From NCBI GenBank assembly GCA_036245805.1, contig BTRK01000002.1:26591067-26655066 (forward strand): a DNA stretch of 64,000 nucleotides, written 5' to 3'. Positions 19,101 through 31,600 of this stretch are shown piece by piece. The notes under the pieces are model-generated. The model was not told the origin of the DNA. It saw only the letters and a program-made list of their open reading frames with translations, and made no database searches. The position numbers and the translations under genes are program-made. The stretch is from Pristionchus mayeri. Its lineage: Eukaryota > Nematoda > Chromadorea > Rhabditida > Neodiplogasteridae. The stretch's first letter is position 1, and each line of letters opens with the position of its first letter.

Positions 19101-22100
19101 ACCTTCGAAGCAGAAACGGCATTTTATTCGATACCTTCGATGAGTTTCAAAAATTGCGTTGGCAAAAGCCCGAGGGCGGAGCATCTGACGTCTCCTAACA
19201 CGACCTTCTAAGCAGAAACTGCATTTTATTCGATACCTTCGATGAGTTTCAAAAATTGCGTTGGCAAAAGCCCGAGGGCGGAGCATCTGACGTCTCCTAA
19301 CACGACCTTCTAAGCAGAAACGGCATTTTATTCGATACCTTCGATGAGTTTCAAAAATTGCGTTGGCAAAAGCCCGAGGGCGGAGCATCTGACGTCTCCT
19401 AATACGACCTTCGAAGCAGAAACTACATTTTATTCGATACCTTCGATGAGTTTCAAAAATTGCGTTGTCAAAAGCCCGAGGGGAAGCTTCTGATGTCTCC
19501 TAACACGACCTTCTAAGCAGAAACTGCATTTTATTCGATACCTTTGATGAGTTTCAAAAATTGCTTTGGCAAAAACCCGAGGGCGGAGCATCTGACGTCT
19601 CCTAACACGACCTTCTAAGCAGAAACGGCATTTTATTCGATACATTTGATGAGTTTCAAAAATTGCGTTGGCAAAAGCCCGAGGGCGGAGCATCTGACGT
19701 CTCCTAACACGACCGTCTAAGCAGAAACGGCATTTTATTCGATACCTTCGATGAGTTTCAAAAATTGCGTTGGCAAAAGCCCGAGGGCGGAGCATCTGAC
19801 GTCTCCTAACACGACCTTCTAAGCAGAAACTGCATTTTATTCGATACCTTCGATGAGTTTCAAAAATTGCGTTGGCAAAAGCCCGAGGGCGGAGCATCTG
19901 ACGTCTCCTAACACGACCTTCTAAGCAGAAACTGCATTTTATTCGATACCTTCGATGAGGATAAAAAAAAGCGTTGGCAAAAGCCCGAGGGCGGAGCATC
20001 TGACGTCTCCTAACACGACCTTCTAAGCAGAAACTGCATTTTATTCGATACCTTCGATGAGTTTCAAAAATTGCGTTGGCAAAAGCCCGAGGGCGGAGCA
20101 TCTGACGTCTCCTAACACGACCTTCGAAGCAGAAACTACATTTTATTCGATACCTTCGATGAGTTTCAAAAATTGCGTTGTCAAAAGCCCGAGGGCGAAG
20201 CTTCTGATGTCTCCTAACACGACCTTCTAAGCAGAAACTGCATTTTATTCGATACCTTCGATGAGTTTCAAAAATTGCGTTGGCAAAAGCCCGAGGGCGG
20301 AGCATCTGACGTCTCCTAACACGACCGTCTAAGCAGAAACGGCATTTTATTCGATACCTTCGATGAGTTTCAAAAATTGCGTTGTCAAAAGCCCGAGGGC
20401 GAAGCTTCTGATGTCTCCTAACACGACCTTCTAAGCAGAAACTGCATTTTATTCGATACATTTGATGAGTTTCAAAAATTGCTTTTTTAAAAGCCCGAGG
20501 GCGGAGCATCTGACGTCTCCTAACACGACTTTCTAAGCAGAAACGGCATTTTATTCGATACCTTTGATGAGTTTCAAAAATTGCGTTGGCAAAAGCCCGA
20601 GGGCGGAGCATCTGACGTCTCCTAACACGACCTTCTAAGCAGAAACGGCATTTTAGTCGATACATTTGATGAGTTTCAAAAATTGCGTTGGCAAAAGCCC
20701 GAGGGCGGAGCATCTGACGTCTCCTAACACGACCTTCTAAGCAGAAACGGCATTTTATTCGATACCTTCGATGAGTTTCAAAAATTGCGTTGGCAAAAGC
20801 CCGAGGGCGGAGCATCTGACGTCTCCTAACACGACCTTCTAAGCAGAAACTGCATTTTATTCGATACCTTCGATGAGTTTCAAAAATTGCGTTGGCAAAA
20901 GCCCGAGGGCGGAGCATCTGACGTCTCCTAACACGACCTTCTAAGCAGAAACTGCATTTTATTCGATAGAGTTTCAAAAATTGCGTTGGCAAAAGCCCGA
21001 GGGCGGAGCATCTGACGTCTCCTAACACGACCTTCGAAGCAGAAACTACATTTTATTCGATACCTTCGATGAGTTTCAAAAATTGCGTTGTCAAAAGCCC
21101 GAGGGCGAAGCTTCTGATGTCTCCTAACACGACCTTCTAAGCAGAAACTGCATTTTATTCGATACATTTGATGAGTTTCAAAAATTGCTTTTTTAAAAGC
21201 CCGAGGGCGGAGCATCTGACGTCTCCTAACACGACTTTCTAAGCAGAAACGGCATTTTATTCGATACCTTTGATGAGTTTCAAAAATTGCGTTGGCAAAA
21301 ACCCGAGGGCGGAGCATCTGACGTCTCCTAACACAACCTTCTAAGCAGAAACGGCATTTTATTCGATACATTTGTTGAGTTTCAAAAATAGCGTTGGCAA
21401 AAGCCCGAGGGCGGAGCATCTGACGTCTCCTAACACGACCTTCTAAGCAGAAACTGCATTTTATTCGATACCTTCGATGAGTTTCAAAAATTGCGTTGGC
21501 AAAAGCCCGAGGGCGGAGCATCTGACGTCTCCTAACACGACCTTCGAAGCAGAAACTACATTTTATTCGATACCTTCGATGAGTTTCAAAAATTGCGTTG
21601 TCAAAAGCCCGAGGGCGAAGCTTCTGATGTCTCCTAACACGACCTTCTAAGCAGAAACTGCATTTTATTCGATACATTTGATGAGTTTCAAAACTTGCTT
21701 TTTTAAAAGCCCGAGGGCGGAGCATCTGACGTCTCCTAACACGACTTTCTAAGCAGAAACGGCATTTTATTCGATACCTTTGATGAGTTTCAAAAATTGC
21801 GTTGGCAAAAGCCCGAGGGCGGAGCATCTGACGTCTCCTAACACGACCTTCTAAGCAGAAACTGCATTTTATTCGATACATTTGATGAGTTTCAAAAATT
21901 GCTTTTTTAAAAGCCCGAGGGCGGAGCATCTGACGTCTCCTAACACGACTTTCTAAGCAGAAACGGCATTTTATTCGATACCTTTGATGAGTTTCAAAAA
22001 TTGCGTTGGCAAAAGCCCGAGGGCGGAGCATCTGACGTCTCCTAACACGACCTTCTAAGCAGAAACGGCATTTTATTCGATACCTTCGATGAGTTTCAAA

Positions 22101-22554
22101 AATTGCGTTGGCAAAAGCCCGAGGGCGGAGCATCTGACGTCTCCTAACACGACCTTCTAAGCAGAAACTGCATTTTATTCGATACCTTCGATGAGGTTAA
22201 AAAAAAAGCGTTGGCAAAAGCCCGAGGGCGGAGCATCTGACGTCTCCTAACACGACCTTCTAAGCAGAAACGGCATTTTATTCGATACCTTCGATGAGTT
22301 TCAAAAATTGCGTTGGCAAAAGCCCGAGGGCGGAGCATCTGACGTCTCCTAACACGACCGTCTAAGCAGAAACGGCATTTTATTCGATACCTTCGATGAG
22401 TTTCAAAAATTGCGTTGGCAAAAGCCCGAGGGCGGAGCATCTGACGTCTCCTAACACGACCTTCTAAGCAGAAACTGCATTTTATTCGATACCTTCGATG
22501 AGTTTCAAAAATTGCGTTGGCAAAAGCCCGAGGGCGGAGCATCTGACGTCTCCT
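16146..22554 (-). repeat. Two tandem copies of a 32-monomer higher-order unit
   Basis: Copy 1 is 16146-19400 and copy 2 is 19401-22554. Each starts at a private aatacgacc variant followed by the one-base deletion gaggggaag, and each contains the 8-base deletion gatagagtttc (about 17711, 20966). The period is 3255 = 32 x 102 minus 9, exactly the sum of the two deletions. The minus-strand frames 16175-17773 and 19430-21028 translate identically over 532 residues. Copy 2 is shortened to 31 monomers and gains one base from a 9-A tract, giving 3154. Confidence 0.9.
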
Positions 22555-23982
22555 AATACGACCTTCGAAGCAGAAACTACATTTTATTCGATACCTTCGA
22601 TGAGTTTCAAAAATTGCGTTGTCAAAAGCCCGAGGGGAAGCTTCTGATGTCTCCTAACACGACCTTCTAAGCAGAAACTGCATTTTATTCGATACCTTTG
22701 ATGAGTTTCAAAAATTGCGTTGGCAAAAACCCGAGGGCGGAGCATCTGACGTCTCCTAACACAACCTTCTAAGCAGAAACGGCATTTTATTCGATACATT
22801 TGTTGAGTTTCAAAAATAGCGTTGGCAAAAGCCCGAGGGCGGAGCATCTGACGTCTCCTAACACGACCTTCTAAGCAGAAACTGCATTTTATTCGATACC
22901 TTCGATGAGTTTCAAAAATTGCGTTGGCAAAAGCCCGAGGGCGGAGCATCTGACGTCTCCTAACACGACCTTCGAAGCAGAAACTACATTTTATTCGATA
23001 CCTTCGATGAGTTTCAAAAATTGCGTTGTCAAAAGCCCGAGGGCGAAGCTTCTGATGTCTCCTAACACGACCTTCTAAGCAGAAACTGCATTTTATTCGA
23101 TACATTTGATGAGTTTCAAAACTTGCTTTTTTAAAAGCCCGAGGGCGGAGCATCTGACGTCTCCTAACACGACTTTCTAAGCAGAAACGGCATTTTATTC
23201 GATACCTTTGATGAGTTTCAAAAATTGCGTTGGCAAAAGCCCGAGGGCGGAGCATCTGACGTCTCCTAACACGACCTTCTAAGCAGAAACTGCATTTTAT
23301 TCGATACATTTGATGAGTTTCAAAAATTGCTTTTTTAAAAGCCCGAGGGCGGAGCATCTGACGTCTCCTAACACGACTTTCTAAGCAGAAACGGCATTTT
23401 ATTCGATACCTTTGATGAGTTTCAAAAATTGCGTTGGCAAAAGCCCGAGGGCGGAGCATCTGACGTCTCCTAACACGACCTTCTAAGCAGAAACGGCATT
23501 TTATTCGATACCTTCGATGAGTTTCAAAAATTGCGTTGGCAAAAGCCCGAGGGCGGAGCATCTGACGTCTCCTAACACGACCTTCTAAGCAGAAACTGCA
23601 TTTTATTCGATACCTTCGATGAGGTTAAAAAAAAAGCGTTGGCAAAAGCCCGAGGGCGGAGCATCTGACGTCTCCTAACACGACCTTCTAAGCAGAAACG
23701 GCATTTTATTCGATACCTTCGATGAGTTTCAAAAATTGCGTTGGCAAAAGCCCGAGGGCGGAGCATCTGACGTCTCCTAACACGACCGTCTAAGCAGAAA
23801 CGGCATTTTATTCGATACCTTCGATGAGTTTCAAAAATTGCGTTGGCAAAAGCCCGAGGGCGGAGCATCTGACGTCTCCTAACACGACCTTCTAAGCAGA
23901 AACTGCATTTTATTCGATACCTTCGATGAGTTTCAAAAATTGCGTTGGCAAAAGCCCGAGGGCGGAGCATCTGACGTCTCCT
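22555..23982 (-). repeat. 14-monomer higher-order unit (1428 bp)
   Basis: It is bounded by the same aatacgacc variant at 22555 and 23983. It begins with the gaggggaag deletion and holds a 9-A tract insertion near its right end, so the net length is exactly 14 x 102. The 132-residue open stretches at 22144-22542 and 23572-23970 are identical, so this unit is a duplicate of the right part of the preceding copy. Confidence 0.85.
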
Positions 23983-24011
23983 AATACGACCTTCGAAGCA
24001 GAAACTACATT

Positions 24012-27000
24012 TTATTCGATACCTTCGATGAGTTTCAAAAATTGCGTTGTCAAAAGCCCGAGGGGAAGCTTCTGATGTCTCCTAACACGACCTTCTAAGC
24101 AGAAACTGCATTTTATTCGATACCTTTGATGAGTTTCAAAAATTGCGTTGGCAAAAACCCGAGGGCGGAGCATCTGACGTCTCCTAACACGACCTTCTAA
24201 GCAGAAACGGCATTTTATTCGATACATTTGATGAGTTTCAAAAATTGCGTTGGCAAAAGCCCGAGGGCGGAGCATCTGACGTCTCCTAACACGACCGTCT
24301 AAGCAGAAACGGCATTTTATTCGATACCTTCGATGAGTTTCAAAAATTGCGTTGGCAAAAGCCCGAGGGCGGAGCATCTGACGTCTCCTAACACGACCTT
24401 CTAAGCAGAAACTGCATTTTATTCGATACCTTCGATGAGTTTCAAAAATTGCGTTGGCAAAAGCCCGAGGGCGGAGCATCTGACGTCTCCTAACACGACC
24501 TTCTAAGCAGAAACTGCATTTTATTCGATACCTTCGATGAGGATAAAAAAAAGCGTTGGCAAAAGCCCGAGGGCGGAGCATCTGACGTCTCCTAACACGA
24601 CCTTCTAAGCAGAAACTGCATTTTATTCGATACCTTCGATGAGTTTCAAAAATTGCGTTGGCAAAAGCCCGAGGGCGGAGCATCTGACGTCTCCTAACAC
24701 GACCTTCGAAGCAGAAACTACATTTTATTCGATACCTTCGATGAGTTTCAAAAATTGCGTTGTCAAAAGCCCGAGGGCGAAGCTTCTGATGTCTCCTAAC
24801 ACGACCTTCTAAGCAGAAACGGCATTTTATTCGATACCTTCGATGAGTTTCAAAAATTGCGTTGTCAAAAGCCCGAGGGCGAAGCTTCTGATGTCTCCTA
24901 ACACGACCTTCTAAGCAGAAACTGCATTTTATTCGATACATTTGATGAGTTTCAAAAATTGCTTTTTTAAAAGCCCGAGGGCGGAGCATCTGACGTCTCC
25001 TAACACGACTTTCTAAGCAGAAACGGCATTTTATTCGATACCTTTGATGAGTTTCAAAAATTGCGTTGGCAAAAGCCCGAGGGCGGAGCATCTGACGTCT
25101 CCTAACACGACCTTCTAAGCAGAAACGGCATTTTAGTCGATACATTTGATGAGTTTCAAAAATTGCGTTGGCAAAAGCCCGAGGGCGGAGCATCTGACGT
25201 CTCCTAACACGACCTTCTAAGCAGAAACGGCATTTTATTCGATACCTTCGATGAGTTTCGAAAATTGCGTTGGCAAAAGCCCGAGGGCGGAGCATCTGAC
25301 GTCTCCTAACATGACCTTCTAAGCAGAAACGGCAGTTTATTCGATACCTTCGATGAGTTTCAAAAATTGCGTTGGTAAAAGCCCGAGGGCGGAGCATCTG
25401 ACGTCTCCTAACACGACCGTCTAAGCAGAAACGGCATTTTATTCGATACCTTTGATGAGTTTCAAATATTGCGTTGGCAAAAGCCCGAGGGCGGATCATC
25501 TGACGTCTCCTAACACGACCTTCGAAGCAGAAACTACATTTTATTCGATACCTTCGATGAGTTTCAAAAATTGCGTTGTCAAAAGCCCGAGGGCGAAGCT
25601 TCTGATGTCTCCTAACACGACCTTCTAAGCAGAAACTGCATTTTATTCGATACATTTGATGAGTTTCAAAAATTGCTTTTTTAAAAGCCCGAGGGCGGAG
25701 CATCTGACGTCTCCTAACACGATTTTCTAAGCAGAAACTGCATTTTATTCGATACATTTGATGAGTTTCAAAAATTGCTTTTTTAAAAGCCCGAGGGCGG
25801 AGCATCTGACGTCTCCTAACACGACTTTCTAAGCAGAAACGGCATTTTATTCGATACCTTTGATGAGTTTCAAAAATTGCGTTGGCAAAAGCCCGAGGGC
25901 GGAGCATCTGACGTCTCCTAACACGACCTTCTAAGCAGAAACGGCATTTTATTCGATACCTTCGATGAGTTTCAAAAATTGCGTTGGCAAAAGCCCGAGG
26001 GCGGAGCATCTGACGTCTCCTAACACGACCTTCTAAGCAGAAACGGCAGTTTATTCGATACCTTCGATGAGTTTCAAAAATTGCGTTGGTAAAAGCCCGA
26101 GGGCGGAGCATCTGACGTCTCCTAACACGATTTTCTAAGCAGAAACTGCATTTTATTCGATACCTTTGATGAGTTTCAAAAATTGCGTTGGCAAAAACCC
26201 GAGGGCGGAGCATCTGACGTCTCCTAACACGACGTTCGAAGCAGAAACTACATTTTATTCGATACCTTCGATGAGTTTCAAAAATTGCGTTGTCAAAAGC
26301 CCGAGGGCGAAGCTTCTGATGTCTCCTAACACGACCTTCTAAGCAGAAACTGCATTTTATTCGATACATTTGATGAGTTTCAAAAATTGCTTTTTTAAAA
26401 GCCCGAGGGCGGAGCATCTGACGTCTCCTAACACGATTTTCTAAGCAGAAACTGCATTTTATTCGATACCTTTGATGAGTTTCAAAAATTGCGTTGGCAA
26501 AAACCCGAGGGCGGAGCATCTGACGTCTCCTAACACGACCTTCTAAGCAGAAATGGCATTTTATTCGATACCTTCGATGAGTTTCAAAAATTGCGTTGGC
26601 AAAAGCCCGAGGGCGGAGCATCTGACGTCTCCTAACACGACCTTCTAAGCAGAAACGGCATTTTATTCGATACCTTTGATGAGTTTCAAATATTGCGTTG
26701 GCAAAAGCCCGAGGGCGGATCATCTGACGTCTCCTAACACGACCTTCGAAGCAGAAACTACATTTTATTCGATACCTTCGATGAGTTTCAAAAATTGCGT
26801 TGTCAAAAGCCCGAGGGCGAAGCTTCTGATGTCTCCTAACACGACCTTCTAAGCAGAAACTGCATTTTATTCGATACATTTGATGAGTTTCAAAAATTGC
26901 TTTTTTAAAAGCCCGAGGGCGGAGCATCTGACGTCTCCTAACACGATTTTCTAAGCAGAAACTGCATTTTATTCGATACCTTTGATGAGTTTCAAAAATT

Positions 27001-27131
27001 GCGTTGGCAAAAACCCGAGGGCGGAGCATCTGACGTCTCCTAACACGACCTTCTAAGCAGAAATGGCATTTTATTCGATACCTTCGATGAGTTTCAAAAA
27101 TTGCGTTGGCAAAAGCCCGAGGGCGGAGCAT
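24012..27131 (-). other. Open frame through the satellite, 1039 codons (not called a gene)
   Basis: Thirty-odd in-phase monomers without a stop. It ends at the gaggggaag deletion on its right-hand (C-terminal) side. No promoter, intron, signal or unique sequence is seen. See the entry at 57588 for the reasoning. Confidence 0.6.
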
Positions 27132-28623
27132 CTGACGTCTCCTAACACGACCTTCTAAGCAGAAACTGCATTTTATTCGATACCTTCGATGAGGTTAAAA
27201 AAAAGCGTTGGCAAAAGCCTGAGGGCGGAGCATCTGACGTCTCCTAACACGACCTTCTAAGCAGAAACTGCATTTTATTCGATACCTTCGATTAGTTTCA
27301 AAAATTGCGTTGGCAAAAGCCCGAGGGCGGAGCATCTGACGTCTCCTAACACGACCTTCGAAGCAGAAACTACATTTTATTCGATACCTTCGATGAGTTT
27401 CAAAAATTGCGTTGGCAAAAACCCGAGGGCGGAGCATCCGACGTCTCCTAACACGACCTTCTAAGCAGAAATGGCATTTTATTCGATACCTTCGATGAGT
27501 TTCAAAAATTGCGTTGGCAAAAGCCCGAGGGCGGAGCATCTGACGTCTCCTAACACGACCTTCTAAGCAGAAACTGCATTTTATTCGATACCTTCGATGA
27601 GGTTAAAAAAAAGCGTTGGCAAAAGCCCGAGGGCGGAGCATCTGACGTCTCCTAACACGACCTTCTAAGCAGAAACTGCATTTTATTCGATACCTTCGAT
27701 GAGGTTAAAAAAAAGCGTTGGCAAAAGCCCGAGGGCGGAGCATCTGACGTCTCCTAACACGACCTTCTAAGCAGAAACTGCATTTTATTCGATACCTTCG
27801 ATGAGTTTCAAAAATTGCGTTGGCAAAAGCCAGAGGGCGGAGCATCTGACGTCTCCTAACACGACCTTCGAAGCAGAAACTACATTTTATTCGATACCTT
27901 TGATGAGTTTCAAAAATTGCGTTGGCAAAAACCCGAGGGCGGAGCATCTGACGTCTCCTAACACGACCTTCTAAGCAGAAATGGCATTTTATTCGATACC
28001 TTCGATGAGTTTCAAAAATTGCGTTGGCAAAAGCCCGAGGGCGGAGCATCTGACGTCTCCTAACACGACCTTCTAAGCAGAAACTGCATTTTATTCGATA
28101 CCTTCGATGAGGTTAAAAAAAAAGCGTTGGCAAAAGCCCGAGGGCGGAGCATCTGACGTCTCCTAACACGACCTTCTAAGCAGAAACTGCATTTTATTCG
28201 ATACCTTCGATGAGTTTCAAAAATTGCGTTGGCAAAAGCCCGAGGGCGGAGCATCTGACGTCTCCTAACACGACCTTCGAAGCAGAAACTACATTTTATT
28301 CGATACCTTCGATGAGTTTCAAAAATTGCGTTGGCAAAAGCCCGAGGGCGGAGCATCTGACGTCTCCTAACACGACCTTCTAAGCAGAAACGGCATTTTA
28401 TTCGATACCTTCGATGAGTTTCAAAAATTGCGTTGGCAAAAACCCGAGGGCGGAGCATCTGACGTCTCCTAACACGACCTTCTAAGCAGAAACTGCATTT
28501 TATTCGATACCTTCGATGAGGTTAAAAAAAAGCGTTGGCAAAAGCCCGAGGGCGGAGCATCTGACGTCTCCTAACACGACCTTCTAAGCAGAAACTGCAT
28601 TTTATTCGATACCTTCGATGAGG

Positions 28624-31600
28624 TTAAAAAAAAGCGTTGGCAAAAGCCCGAGGGCGGAGCATCTGACGTCTCCTAACACGACCTTCTAAGCAGAAACTGC
28701 ATTTTATTCGATACCTTCGATGAGTTTCAAAAATTGCGTTGGCAAAAGCCGGAGGGCGGAGCATCTGACGTCTCCTAACACGACCTTCGAAGTAGAAACT
28801 ACATTTTATTCGATACCTTCGATGAGTTTCAAAAATTGCGTTGGCAAAAGCCCGAGGGCGGAGCATCTGACGTCTCCTAACACGACCGTCTAAGCAGAAA
28901 CGGCATTTTATTCGATACCTTCGATGAGTTTCAAAAATTGCGTTGGCAAAAGCCCGAGGGCGGAGCATCTGACGTCTCCTAACACGACCGTCTAAGCAGA
29001 AACGGCATTTTATTCGATACCTTCGATGAGTTTCAAATATTGCGTTGGCAAAAGCCCGAGGGCGGATCATCTGACGTCTCCTAACACGACCTTCGAAGCA
29101 GAAACTACATTTTATTCGATACCTTCGATGAGTTTCAAAAATTGCGTTGTCAAAAGCCCGAGGGCGAAGCTTCTGATGTCTCCTAACACGACCTTCTAAG
29201 CAGAAACTGCATTTTATTCGATACATTTGATGAGTTTCAAAAATTGCTTTTTTGAAAGCCCGAGGGCGGAGCATCTGACGTCTCCTAACACGACTTTCTA
29301 AGCAGAAACGGCATTTTATTCGATACCTTTGATGAGTTTCAAAAATTGCGTTGGCAAAAACCCGAGGGCGGAGCATCTGACGTCTCCTAACACGACCTTC
29401 TAAGCAGAAACGGCATTTTATTCGATACATTTGATGAGTTTCAAAAATTGCGTTGGCAAAAGCCCGAGGGCGGAGCATCTGACGTCTCCTAACACGACCT
29501 TCTAAGCAGAAACGGCATTTTATTCGATACCTTCGATGAGTTTCAAAAATTGCGTTGGTAAAAGCCCGAGGGCGGAGCATCTGACGTCTCCTAACACGAC
29601 CGTCTAAGCAGAAACGGCATTTTATTCGATACCTTCGATGAGTTTCAAATATTGCGTTGGCAAAAGCCCGAGGGCGGATCATCTGACGTCTCCTAACACG
29701 ACCTTCTAAGCAGAAACTGCATTTTATTCGATACCTTTGATGAGTTTCAAAAATTGCGTTGGCAAAAACCCGAGGGCGGAGCATCTGACGTCTCCTAACA
29801 CGACCTTCTAAGCAGAAATGGCATTTTATTCGATACCTTCGATGAGTTTCAAAAATAGCGTTGGCAAAAGCCCGAGGGCGGAGCATCTGACGTCTCCTAA
29901 CACGACCTTCTAAGCAGAAACTGCATTTTATTCGATACCTTCGATGAGTTTCAAAAATTGCGTTGGTAAAAGCCCGAGGGCGGAGCATCTGACGTCTCCT
30001 AACACGACCGTCTAAGCAGAAACGGCATTTTATTCGATACCTTCGATGAGTTTCAAATATTGCGTTGGCAAAAGCCCGAGGGCGGATCATCTGACGTCTC
30101 CTAACACGACCTTCGAAGCAGAAACTACATTTTATTCGATACCTTCGATGAGTTTCAAAAATTGCGTTGTCAAAAGCCCGAGGGCGAAGCTTCTGATGTC
30201 TCCTAACACGACCTTCTAAGCAGAAACTGCATTTTATTCGATACATTTGATGAGTTTCAAAAATTGCTTTTTTGAAAGCCCGAGGGCGGAGCATCTGACG
30301 TCTCCTAACACGACTTTCTAAGCAGAAACGGCATTTTATTCGATACCTTTGATGAGTTTCAAAAATTGCGTTGGCAAAAACCCGAGGGCGGAGCATCTGA
30401 CGTCTCCTAACACGACCTTCTAAGCAGAAACGGCATTTTATTCGATACATTTGATGAGTTTCAAAAATTGCGTTGGCAAAAGCCCGAGGGCGGAGCATCT
30501 GACGTCTCCTAACACGACCTTCTAAGCAGAAACGGCATTTTATTCGATACCTTCGATGAGTTTCAAAAATTGCGTTGGTAAAAGCCCGAGGGCGGAGCAT
30601 CTGACGTCTCCTAACACGACCGTCTAAGCAGAAACGGCATTTTATTCGATACCTTCGATGAGTTTCAAAAATTGCGTTGTCAAAAGCCCGAGGGCGAAGC
30701 TTCTGATGTCTCCTAACACGACCTTCTAAGCAGAAACTGCATTTTATTCGATACCTTTGATGAGTTTCAAAAATTGCGTTGGCAAAAACCCGAGGGCGGA
30801 GCATCTGACGTCTCCTAACACGACCTTCTAAGCAGAAATGGCATTTTATTCGATACCTTCGATGAGTTTCAAAAATTGCGTTGGCAAAAGCCCGAGGGCG
30901 GAGCATCTGACGTCTCCTAACACGACCTTCTAAGCAGAAACTGCATTTTATTCGATACCTTCGATGAGTTTCAAAAATTGCGTTGGTAAAAGCCCGAGGG
31001 CGGAGCATCTGACGTCTCCTAACACGACCGTCTAAGCAGAAACGGCATTTTATTCGATACCTTCGATGAGTTTCAAAAATTGCGTTGGTAAAAGCCCGAG
31101 GGCGGAGCATCTGACGTCTCCTAACACGACCGTCTAAGCAGAAACGGCATTTTATTCGATACCTTCGATGAGTTTCAAATATTGCGTTGGCAAAAGCCTG
31201 AGGGCGGATCATCTGACGTCTCCTAACACGACCTTCGAAGCAGAAACTACATTTTATTCGATACCTTCGATGAGTTTCAAAAATTGCGTTGTCAAAAGCC
31301 CGAGGGCGAAGCTTCTGATGTCTCCTAACACGACCTTCTAAGCAGAAACTGCATTTTATTCGATACATTTGATGAGTTTCAAAAATTGCTTTTTTGAAAG
31401 CCCGAGGGCGGAGCATCTGACGTCTCCTAACACGACTTTCTAAGCAGAAATGGCATTTTATTCGATACCTTTGATGAGTTTCAAAAATTGCGTTGGCAAA
31501 AACCCGAGGGCGGAGCATCTGACGTCTCCTAACACGACCTTCTAAGCAGAAACGGCATTTTATTCGATACATTTGATGAGTTTCAAAAATTGCGTTGGCA

